From: an uncultured Bacilli bacterium
GTDB lineage: Bacteria > Bacillota_I > Bacilli_A > RF39 > UBA660
Length of the DNA: 19,242 nucleotides
Direction: 5' to 3'
NCBI GenBank assembly: GCA_934168005.1
Contig: CAKPMN010000017.1
Location: forward strand, 1 to 19,242
The notes below the pieces were generated by a model, which worked only from the letters and a program-made list of their open reading frames with translations, was not told where the DNA came from and did no database searches. Within the stretch, counting starts at the first letter, position 1. Each line of letters starts with the position of its first letter. The translations under genes and the position numbers were made by a program. Of the stretch, positions 6,690 to 13,051 are shown one piece after another.

Positions 6690-7576
6690 TATTTTTCCTC
6701 CTCTATTATTCCAAATTCTTTCAAATATTTTTCTTCTTCTTTCCAATTATCTACTACTTTGACAAAAAGTGATAAATATACTTTTTTTCCAAAATACTCT
6801 TCTAAGTCAATTCTTGCCATTGTTCCTATTTCTTTTAGCATTGAAGCATTTTTACCTACTATTATTTTTTTTGCTCCAAGTCTATCAACTATTATTATTC
6901 CTTGAATTATTACTTTATCTTTTTTATGTTCTAAACTTTCTACCATACACGTTACTGAATGTGGTATTTCTTCTCTTGTTTTAAGTAATACTTTTTCTCT
7001 TATTATTTCACTTACATAAAATTTTGTTGTTATGTTTGTAAATGTATCATCTTCAAATATTTTTGTTTCATTTGGCATGTATTTCTTTAATGTTTTAATT
7101 AGACTTTCTACATTGTCTCCTTTTAAGGCTGATAAAGGAAATATTTCACTAAACTCATGCTCTTTTGATAATGTACTAATCATTTCTAATAGCTTGTCTT
7201 TTTTTACTTTATCAACTTTATTTAAAACTAAAATGATTGGAATTTCTTCTTTTTTTAGTTTTTCTAAGATGAATTCATCACCTTTTCCATATCCTTTTTC
7301 TGCGTCTACTAAAAATAATATTACGTCTACGTTATCTGATGATTGGTATGCTTTTTTATTTAAAATATTTCCTATTTTATTTAATGGTTTATGAATACCT
7401 GGTGTATCAACAAAAACTATTTGTGAATCTTCATCCTCGTATACACCTTCTATTATATTTCTTGTTGTACCTGATACTGGTGAAGTTATCGCTAATTTTG
7501 TTTCTAGTATACTATTTAATAGTGTACTTTTACCTGTGTTTGGTCTTCCAACTAATGATACAAATCCACTTCTCAT
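6689..7576 (-). CDS. era: GTPase Era
   Basis: Era is an essential GTPase that binds the 3' end of 16S rRNA and checkpoints 30S assembly. In this 295-residue protein the P-loop is GRPNTGKS (10-17), G3 is DTPG (57-60), G4 is NKVD (119-122) and G5 is SAL (149-151). The C-terminal KH domain covers about 195-280 with IIVGKNASMLKEIG and VVDNWKE. Length and domain order are normal. The start overlaps the cdd stop by 4 bp. Confidence 0.97.
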   Translation of the reverse strand: MRSGFVSLVGRPNTGKSTLLNSILETKLAITSPVSGTTRNIIEGVYEDEDSQIVFVDTPGIHKPLNKIGNILNKKAYQSSDNVDVILFLVDAEKGYGKGDEFILEKLKKEEIPIILVLNKVDKVKKDKLLEMISTLSKEHEFSEIFPLSALKGDNVESLIKTLKKYMPNETKIFEDDTFTNITTKFYVSEIIREKVLLKTREEIPHSVTCMVESLEHKKDKVIIQGIIIVDRLGAKKIIVGKNASMLKEIGTMARIDLEEYFGKKVYLSLFVKVVDNWKEEEKYLKEFGIIEEEK

Positions 7577-7959
7577 AATAAATCCTCACTATCAAATGGA
7601 TATGGGCATAATTCTTTTAATGTATGTTCTACTACTTCTCCTTTTGTTGAAAAACATCTAACGATTACATCTAAATCAAACATTTCTAGCATCATTTGTC
7701 TACATACGAAACAAGGCATTCCTATTTTTCCACTTGATACCATTATATTTATTTCTTTAAAGTCATGTTTTTTATAGCCATTTGTTATCGCATTAAATAT
7801 AGCGTTTCTTTCAGCGCAAGTTCCAGCTCTTGTTGTTGCATCTTCTACATTTACTCCCATAAATTCTTTATTATCTTTTGTTACTAATATGGCAGCAACT
7901 TGATAGTTTGAATATGGGCTATATGAGTTTTTTAATAATTCTTGTAATTTTTCTTTCAT
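7573..7959 (-). CDS. cdd: cytidine deaminase
   Basis: This cytosolic zinc enzyme deaminates cytidine and deoxycytidine to uridine forms in pyrimidine salvage. Zinc and catalytic residues are in CAERNAIF (Cys48, Glu50) and PCFVCRQ (Cys83, Cys86). At 128 residues it matches the small homotetrameric class. It is coupled by 4-bp overlaps to dgkA upstream and era downstream, the conserved Firmicutes order. Confidence 0.95.
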   Translation of the reverse strand: MKEKLQELLKNSYSPYSNYQVAAILVTKDNKEFMGVNVEDATTRAGTCAERNAIFNAITNGYKKHDFKEINIMVSSGKIGMPCFVCRQMMLEMFDLDVIVRCFSTKGEVVEHTLKELCPYPFDSEDLL

Positions 7960-8351
7960 AATACCTCCAATATATAAGGAATAAATATCATTAATCCTAT
8001 TATTAATGCTGAAATAGAGAAAATTAATGTCGCAGATGATGCTGTATCTTTGGCAATTTTAGCAAGAGGATGAATTGATGAAGTTATTAAATCTATTGTT
8101 GCTTCTATTGCTGTATTAATCATCTCAGTTGCGGATACTAATCCAAATAATAATATACATATTATCCATTCTGTTTTTGTTATATTAAAATATATTCCAA
8201 GTATAGTTGTTACAACAATAGCTATTAAAATAATAATCATATTATGTTCTTTTACTATTGCATATTTTATGCCATCTAATGCGTGCATAAAGCTTTTTAA
8301 ATATCTTTGAATAGGTGTTCCTGTATCTTTATTTCGTAATATTTTCTTCAT
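7956..8351 (-). CDS. dgkA: DgkA-family membrane lipid kinase (diacylglycerol/undecaprenol kinase)
   Basis: This is a 131-residue membrane protein with three hydrophobic helices (about 38-55, 60-76 and 108-128). The signature ATEMINTAIEATIDLI (74-89) followed by KIAKDTASSA (98-107) holds the kinase acidic residues. In Gram-positives this family phosphorylates undecaprenol, recycling the peptidoglycan lipid carrier, so undecaprenol is the likelier substrate than diacylglycerol. The first 23 bp overlap the end of ybeY; AGAGGTG just before the ATG supports this start. Confidence 0.92.
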   Translation of the reverse strand: MKKILRNKDTGTPIQRYLKSFMHALDGIKYAIVKEHNMIIILIAIVVTTILGIYFNITKTEWIICILLFGLVSATEMINTAIEATIDLITSSIHPLAKIAKDTASSATLIFSISALIIGLMIFIPYILEVL

Positions 8352-8766
8352 TTAACACCTCTTTTTGCTTAGTAAACATTACTTTTTCTTCTTCTTTTGT
8401 TTGATGATCATATCCTAGTAAATGGTAAAAACCATGTACTGCTAGAAAACATATTTCTCTTTCTAATGAGTGACCATATTCTGTTGCTTGTTCTTTGGCT
8501 TTTTCTAGTGATATATAAATATCTCCAAGTAATCTTGGTGTTGTTACAATGTCTTGCTCATCTTCTAGAGCAAATGTTATTACGTCTGTTGGTCTATCTA
8601 TTTTTCTATATTCTCTATTTAGTTTATGAATATATTCATTGTCTACTATAATTACATTAAAAATAACATCTTTTAATTGTTCTTTTTTTATTCCTCTATT
8701 TAATACTCTTTCTATTGATTTATCATATATATTTTTATCATCTGTTAAATTTACTATTTCAAACAT
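8329..8766 (-). CDS. ybeY: endoribonuclease / rRNA maturation factor YbeY
   Basis: A 145-residue metal-dependent protein of the UPF0054 family, involved in 16S rRNA 3'-end maturation and ribosome quality control. The zinc motif is HGFYHLLGYDH, with His111, His115 and His121. The preceding block DRPTDVITFALED (57-69) is also family-typical. It starts one base after the end of yqfD; in Bacillus phoH and pgpH (yqfF) separate the two, and both are missing here. Confidence 0.95.
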   Translation of the reverse strand: MFEIVNLTDDKNIYDKSIERVLNRGIKKEQLKDVIFNVIIVDNEYIHKLNREYRKIDRPTDVITFALEDEQDIVTTPRLLGDIYISLEKAKEQATEYGHSLEREICFLAVHGFYHLLGYDHQTKEEEKVMFTKQKEVLNEENITK

Positions 8767-8767
8767 A

Positions 8768-9913
8768 CTATTCCTCTATTTCTTCTATCTTTTCTTTTGT
8801 TCCTATGTTTTTATAAACTGTTACAAAAGTTTCTAATATTATTTTACTATTATTTTCCTCAACTTTCAATTTTTTTATATCAATAATATGTTCTTTTATA
8901 GTTAAATTAGAGTTGATTTTCTCTTCTATTTCTTGTAATGCCTTATTTATAGCTTCTTCTTTTGTATATGATTTAGTTATCTTTTCTTGCTTTGTTTGAT
9001 ATTCTTTGGATAACTTTATTGGTAATATATTACTTTTTAATATTGTTTTTTCTTTTATTCTCTTAATTTTATATTTTTTTCTCGTTAGTTCTATTCTTCT
9101 ATTTAGAATAGTTATAGTATATACTTTTTTTCTTGATTTTGTATCTTTTACTTCTTCATAATACTTTGGATATTCTGATGTTACTTTATACCAAACTTCT
9201 CCATATACTTCTCCTTGGGCATTTATTGTATCTTTCTTTGTTTCATTTAAATAAATATCTCCTCTTATTAAGATATCTCCTTTTCTTACATATTGTTCTT
9301 TTTTTACAGTTATTTCTCCTTTTTCTGCACTTATTTCTTTTATAATTGCGTTATTATTAGCTACTATATTATATTTTTCATCTGTCTTATCTGTATTTGT
9401 TAAAATTCTTTCTTCTACCTTGACTATATACTTGGTACCTTCTTTTATTATTTCAATCCATTCTATTTTATCTTTATAATCTTTTAATATTTTTTCTTTT
9501 ATATCATTTATTTGTTTATATGTTTTTGTTCTTGAGTTATTTTTTATATCATATTTTTCTAGTTCTTTACTTAAAAGTTCTCTTATTTTCTTATCTGAAT
9601 GTATTACTTCTACTTTTGTTATTACAGTTGTTAAATACATTAAAAATAAAAATGACATTATAAATATTATTAAAAAGTGTTTGTTTTTATTTAATATATA
9701 TTTAATATGTTTAATGCCATTTGTTCTTATTATTTTTATTTCATAACTTGTTTTTAAATTTAGTACTTTTTCTAAATCTTTATTATCTATTAGTATATTT
9801 GCTTCATGGATATTTATGTAATCACATCGTATTATATTTATATCAGCTTTTAACAGGTATTTTAAATATGTATATATGTTTTTACCTTTTATATTTATAA
9901 GTGTTGTGTTCAT
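8768..9913 (-). CDS. yqfD: sporulation protein YqfD
   Basis: A 381-residue YqfD-family protein, close to the ~398 residues of Bacillus YqfD. Residues 1-70 form a cytosolic domain, one membrane helix lies at about 80-99, and a long charged extracytoplasmic part contains the family block KVEERI...AIIKEISAEKGEITVKK...VRKGDILI around 165-215. The family belongs to the sigma-E-type mother-cell programme in Bacillus; no sigma-E promoter is clear here. A GTG at 9922 would add three residues, but it falls within the AGGAAGTGAT site of the ATG at 9913, so I use 9913. One base separates it from yqfC. Confidence 0.85.
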   Translation of the reverse strand: MNTTLINIKGKNIYTYLKYLLKADINIIRCDYINIHEANILIDNKDLEKVLNLKTSYEIKIIRTNGIKHIKYILNKNKHFLIIFIMSFLFLMYLTTVITKVEVIHSDKKIRELLSKELEKYDIKNNSRTKTYKQINDIKEKILKDYKDKIEWIEIIKEGTKYIVKVEERILTNTDKTDEKYNIVANNNAIIKEISAEKGEITVKKEQYVRKGDILIRGDIYLNETKKDTINAQGEVYGEVWYKVTSEYPKYYEEVKDTKSRKKVYTITILNRRIELTRKKYKIKRIKEKTILKSNILPIKLSKEYQTKQEKITKSYTKEEAINKALQEIEEKINSNLTIKEHIIDIKKLKVEENNSKIILETFVTVYKNIGTKEKIEEIEE

Positions 9914-9914
9914 T

Positions 9915-10160
9915 TTAATCACTTCCTAGTGTTATTTTTTTTATTGTACCTGTTAGTAATAATTCATCTTTTAACATTCTTACAACTCTAATGTTTGATC
10001 CTATTATTTTAATTATTTTTTTATTTTGTTCTAATATTACTTCTTTTTCTTCAATATTTATTATTTTTGTGAAATTTAATATATCTATATAATTAAATGA
10101 TACATTTATTTTGAAATCTGATTCTAATATAAGACTACGATATTTTTCGAATGGATTCAA
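9915..10160 (-). CDS. yqfC: YabP/YqfC-family sporulation protein
   Basis: A small beta-rich protein of the YqfC type, identified by its size, the ILNFTKIINIEEKEVILEQ pattern, the NIRVVRMLKDELLLTGTI core and the position immediately before yqfD. I choose TTG at 10160-10158 (81 residues). A GTG at 10169 is in frame but is part of the AGGTGAT site, and the same AGGTGATAA-start layout is used by several genes here. It is the first gene of the long era operon. The molecular role is unknown; association with sporulation is from the family. Confidence 0.78.
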   Translation of the reverse strand: MNPFEKYRSLILESDFKINVSFNYIDILNFTKIINIEEKEVILEQNKKIIKIIGSNIRVVRMLKDELLLTGTIKKITLGSD

Positions 10161-10164
10161 TTTT

Positions 10165-10182
10165 ATCACCTATTTTATTATA
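10165..10182 (-). promoter_or_regulatory. candidate -10 fused to the yqfC ribosome-binding site
   Basis: TATAAT (10182-10177), exactly 6 nt, then GGTGAT (10170-10165). No convincing -35 exists upstream because that region is the preceding terminator hairpin. If used, the mRNA would begin on the Shine-Dalgarno. The same spacing occurs before rnhB and mutL. Confidence 0.3.
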
Positions 10183-10183
10183 T

Positions 10184-10210
10184 AAAAAAAGAGGCTATTT
10201 AAGACCTCTT
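10184..10210 (-). terminator. Rho-independent terminator of the rnhB-DHH-metallohydrolase unit
   Basis: On the minus strand AAGAGG (10210-10205), a 10-nt loop that contains the stop codon of the metallohydrolase gene, then CCTCTT and a run of T to 10184. Confidence 0.8.
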
Positions 10211-10728
10211 AGATATGGATTTGTTCTTATTTCTTCACCAAGTGTTGTTTGTCCTTCATGACCTGGATATAGTATTGTTCTTTCTGAATAGTTTTTAAGT
10301 TTTTGAATAGAATTTAGAAGTTCTTCTAAATTTCCTCCTTCTAAATCATATCTTCCAACAGTTCCTTTAAATATAAAATCTCCAACAAACATAAAACCAT
10401 ATTCGTAGAAATAATAAGTTACTGAATCTTTTGTATGACCTGGAGTATATATAACTTCTAGTTTTATTCCTAAAAAGTCATATCTTCTTTCTTCTAGATT
10501 CTGTCTATCGTATACTGGGCATCCATAAAATCTTACTAAATCGGTTAAAGCTCCTATGTGATCAAAATGTCTGTGCGTTAATAGGATACCTATTAGCTTA
10601 TTTTCTCCAATAGCGTATTTTATCTTATTAAACTCATCACCTGGATCTATTACTATTGCTTTACCACTTTCTACTAATATATAACAATTTGTATTTAAAC
10701 TACCTACTTTTACTATTTTTACTTGCAT
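10195..10728 (-). CDS. MBL-fold metallohydrolase, glyoxalase II-like
   Basis: A 177-residue metallo-beta-lactamase-fold protein. The metal motif is THRHFDH (His52, His54, Asp56, His57), with further ligands at His98 (PGHT), Asp117 (VGDFIF) and His157 (PGHEG). The sequence TVGRYDLEGGN resembles glyoxalase II-like YqgX/GloB proteins, which hydrolyse thioesters, but it lacks the long C-terminal domain of true glyoxalase II. The exact substrate is unknown. The ATG at 10728 is preceded by GGGAGG; the in-frame ATG at 10740 is not. It overlaps the DHH gene by 10 bp. Confidence 0.88.
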   Translation of the reverse strand: MQVKIVKVGSLNTNCYILVESGKAIVIDPGDEFNKIKYAIGENKLIGILLTHRHFDHIGALTDLVRFYGCPVYDRQNLEERRYDFLGIKLEVIYTPGHTKDSVTYYFYEYGFMFVGDFIFKGTVGRYDLEGGNLEELLNSIQKLKNYSERTILYPGHEGQTTLGEEIRTNPYLRGLK

Positions 10729-11639
10729 GTTTCCTCCCATATTACATTTTCAAAGCTTTCTTCTATTATATGTTTTTGAAGATCATCTTTAAGTGGTGAG
10801 CCTGATGCATGAAAGTGTCCTCCGCCTCCATATTTACATGATAATTTTGTTGTATCAACCTCTTTTTTTGATCTATAAGAAAATGATCTATCAACGTTTA
10901 CTACTATTGAAACATCTATATCTTCATTTAATTCACACATTTTATTTCCTATTATTGATCTATTTTTTTCGGCGAATACTATTCCTACTTTAACTCCGTC
11001 TATTTTAGCTTTCAACATATGAGATAGCTTATCTTTTACATATTTATTTTCCTTTTCTTTTTCTATTTCTAATAATACTTTATCTATATCAGTAAAATAA
11101 AATGTATCATTTTCTTTTATAAATTTAGTCATATTAGTTATAAATCTATCTCTTCCATATATATCGTATAGTTTAGCAAAATCAAAAGCTAAATCTTTAT
11201 CAGTTTCATTAAAATCAAATGTATCTTCCATTCTTACAAGTTCTAGCATTTTCTTAAGAGATTCTTTGTTTAAGATTTCATTATTTGTTATCTTAGTTAA
11301 ATGTTCATAAAATAGTGTTGACCCACATTCTTTTCTATTATTTCTCTCATCTATTTCATGAATGAAACTATATTTATTTAAATGTGATCTTGATTCATGA
11401 TGATCATATACTTCTATTTTGGTTATATTATTTTCATAAATATATTCTGCCATTGCGTCTGACATACATAAATCGACTATATAAATATGGTCATAGTCAT
11501 CTATTATCTTTTTTAATGTTTCATCTACTTCTAATACATCAACAGAATATGATGTTATATCGTCTAATACTAAGTTTGCTAATACGATTGGGAAAGCTCC
11601 ATCAGGGTCTGCGATATGTGTTATTAATGCTTGTTTCAT
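10719..11639 (-). CDS. DHH/DHHA1 phosphoesterase, NrnB-like
   Basis: A 306-residue DHH-superfamily phosphoesterase. Metal-binding residues are in THIADPDGAF (His8, Asp11, Asp13), IVDLCMSD (Asp56) and YDHHES (Asp79-His80-His81). The substrate-binding DHHA1 motif is GGGGHFHASG at 271-280. Single-domain cytosolic members of this size degrade short oligoribonucleotides or cyclic/linear dinucleotides (NrnB/NrnA, GdpP catalytic part); NrnB is the closest by layout, which is inference. It overlaps rnhB by 4 bp (ATGA) and is in a unit with another nucleic-acid enzyme. Confidence 0.85.
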   Translation of the reverse strand: MKQALITHIADPDGAFPIVLANLVLDDITSYSVDVLEVDETLKKIIDDYDHIYIVDLCMSDAMAEYIYENNITKIEVYDHHESRSHLNKYSFIHEIDERNNRKECGSTLFYEHLTKITNNEILNKESLKKMLELVRMEDTFDFNETDKDLAFDFAKLYDIYGRDRFITNMTKFIKENDTFYFTDIDKVLLEIEKEKENKYVKDKLSHMLKAKIDGVKVGIVFAEKNRSIIGNKMCELNEDIDVSIVVNVDRSFSYRSKKEVDTTKLSCKYGGGGHFHASGSPLKDDLQKHIIEESFENVIWEETCK

Positions 11640-12253
11640 ATTTCACCTTCTAATACTTTCTTTACTGGTCCATAAGTTTTTCTATATCCTTCTATAATTC
11701 CATATTTTTGTATTGCTTCTATATGTTTTTTAGTAGGATATCCTTTATGATTTTTATATCCATACATCGGATACTTTTCATCTAGTTCATACATCATTTT
11801 ATCTCGCGTTACTTTAGCTAATACTGATGCGGCAGCTATTGATATACTTTTAGAGTCTCCTTTTATGATTGATGTTGTATTGATTTCTAGATCAAGTGGC
11901 ATTGCATCTATTAAAACATGCTCTAAAGGTATTTCTTTCTGTACTTTGGATATTGCTCTTTTCATCGCTATTTTAGTTGCTTCATATATATTATATTTAT
12001 CTATTTCTTCTGCTGATGCTTCGCCTATGGCATAGCATATAGCATGTTCTTTTATATATTCTGCATATTCGTTTCTCTTTTTTTCTGATAGTTTTTTAGA
12101 ATCTGTTAATCCTTCTAAAACAAAAGAAGAAGGCAGTACACAACAAGCTGTTACAACTGGGCCATTTAATGGACCTCTTCCAACTTCATCTACTCCTCCA
12201 ATATATTTTATTCCTTTATTCCATAGTTCTTTTTCATATGCATATAAGTCCAT
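11636..12253 (-). CDS. rnhB: ribonuclease HII
   Basis: RNase HII cuts RNA in RNA-DNA hybrids and removes misincorporated ribonucleotides. From the ATG at 12253 the protein has 205 residues. The catalytic set is complete: Asp22-Glu23 in GVDEVGRGPLNGPVV, Asp116 in LIDAM and Asp151 in KVTRDKM. DSKKLSEKKR and SIAAASVLAK are also typical. An upstream in-frame ATG at 12289 has no site and would add MKKICYNKLGDN; AGGTGATAAT before 12253 decides the start. Confidence 0.94.
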   Translation of the reverse strand: MDLYAYEKELWNKGIKYIGGVDEVGRGPLNGPVVTACCVLPSSFVLEGLTDSKKLSEKKRNEYAEYIKEHAICYAIGEASAEEIDKYNIYEATKIAMKRAISKVQKEIPLEHVLIDAMPLDLEINTTSIIKGDSKSISIAAASVLAKVTRDKMMYELDEKYPMYGYKNHKGYPTKKHIEAIQKYGIIEGYRKTYGPVKKVLEGEI

Positions 12254-12256
12254 ATT

Positions 12257-12277
12257 ATCACCTAATTTATTATAACA
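12257..12277 (-). promoter_or_regulatory. extended -10 fused to the rnhB ribosome-binding site
   Basis: TGTTATAAT (12277-12269) is an extended -10, followed by 6 nt and GGTGAT (12262-12257). TTAAAG 18 nt upstream is a weak -35. Predicted leader is only about 9 nt. Confidence 0.4.
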
Positions 12278-12284
12278 TATTTTT

Positions 12285-12313
12285 TTCATAAACTTTAAAT
12301 ATGTACATATAAT
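12285..12313 (+). promoter_or_regulatory. promoter of the Pro/Tyr-rich small gene
   Basis: TTCATA (12285-12290), a 17-bp spacer and TATAAT (12308-12313). Start is expected near 12320, just before GTGAGGA (12324-12330). It is divergent from the rnhB promoter region. Confidence 0.5.
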
Positions 12314-12335
12314 ATTTTAGAAAGTGAGGATATTT

Positions 12336-12587
12336 ATGAAAAAAGATGAAAATAGAAATTCACCATATCCAATTTATCCTAGTTATCCAGGATATCCATA
12401 TGGTCCAATGTCTCCTATGATGCCACCTTATCAAATGCCTGTTACAACTGGTAGCTCTTGTAGTTCTGACTTATCTAGTTTAAAAGATGAGGTTGATATG
12501 CTTAAGAAACGTGTTAGTTATTTAGAAAATAATCTACTTTCTAATAATTACAATAATTATAACAGTTCTAATTATCAAGTTATGTAA
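12336..12587 (+). CDS. small Pro/Tyr-rich coiled-coil protein
   Basis: I do not recognise a family. The ATG at 12336 follows GTGAGGA; an in-frame GTG at 12324 is part of that site. The 83-residue protein has three parts. A charged start (MKKDENRN) leads into a Pro/Tyr/Met-rich tract with repeated YP steps at about 9-38 (YPIYPSYPGYPYGP). A Cys/Ser patch is at 44-47. A short heptad helix, SLKDEVDMLKKRVSYLENNLL, spreads over about 51-71, before an Asn/Tyr-rich tail. There is no signal peptide. Such tracts occur in spore coat and other self-assembling proteins, so an oligomeric structural role is possible but unproven. Confidence 0.75.
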   Translation: MKKDENRNSPYPIYPSYPGYPYGPMSPMMPPYQMPVTTGSSCSSDLSSLKDEVDMLKKRVSYLENNLLSNNYNNYNSSNYQVM

Positions 12588-12588
12588 A

Positions 12589-12623
12589 AATACCTTCAAG
12601 TTTAATCTTGAAGGTATTCTTTT
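12589..12623. terminator. bidirectional Rho-independent terminator
   Basis: AATACCTTCAAG (12589-12600) and CTTGAAGGTATT (12607-12618) form a perfect 12-bp stem with a 6-nt loop. T-rich DNA follows on the plus side and a run of T follows on the minus side. It ends the small plus-strand gene and the minus-strand mutL unit. Confidence 0.85.
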
Positions 12624-13015
12624 AATTTTATATTAGATATTCCCATTACATTTGAAACGCTTTCTATCCCATACTTTTCTATTAATCCTTGTAATAGATT
12701 TTTTATAGTACTATTACGTTTTTTTAATAATTCATTTTCATGAGCTAAATTCTGATTTTCTTTTTCTAATTTCTTTATTTTCTTTATGTATTCATCTGAT
12801 TCTCTTACTTTAATAGATGTTTCTAGTTCTTGTTTAATATATTTTTCTTCTAGTTCATGATATGATTCTCTTATTTGATTGTATTCAATCATTCTTACTG
12901 TATGGTTATTTAGTTTTTCGTTTGTTTCATTTAGTAATGTTTGTCTTTTTACTTTTTCTTCTTCTAAGAGGTCTTTTAAGTTATCATTTACTTCTAAAAT
13001 TTCTATATTTTCCAT
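12602..13015 (-). CDS. coiled-coil protein downstream of mutL
   Basis: I do not recognise a family. The 137-residue protein is highly charged, with near-continuous heptad character from about 10 to 105 (LEEKYIKQELETSIKV, KLEKENQNLAHENELLKK). A small helical end follows, LIEKYGIESVSNVMGI over 111-126, which could be a short HTH-like or capping unit. No signal peptide or membrane helix is present. It begins 36 bp after mutL with an AGAGGTGG site and no terminator between them, so it is probably cotranscribed with mutL. Confidence 0.75.
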   Translation of the reverse strand: MENIEILEVNDNLKDLLEEEKVKRQTLLNETNEKLNNHTVRMIEYNQIRESYHELEEKYIKQELETSIKVRESDEYIKKIKKLEKENQNLAHENELLKKRNSTIKNLLQGLIEKYGIESVSNVMGISNIKLKEYLQD

Positions 13016-13051
13016 ATTCCACCTCTTTTTTTATTTTAACATAATTATTAA

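Noticed and set aside
10729..10740. Upstream ATG for the metallohydrolase
   Set aside because: Its reading passes through the GGGAGG site of the ATG at 10728, and no site precedes it.
12254..12289. Upstream ATG for RNase HII
   Set aside because: No Shine-Dalgarno; the extension is unlike the family and covers the promoter.
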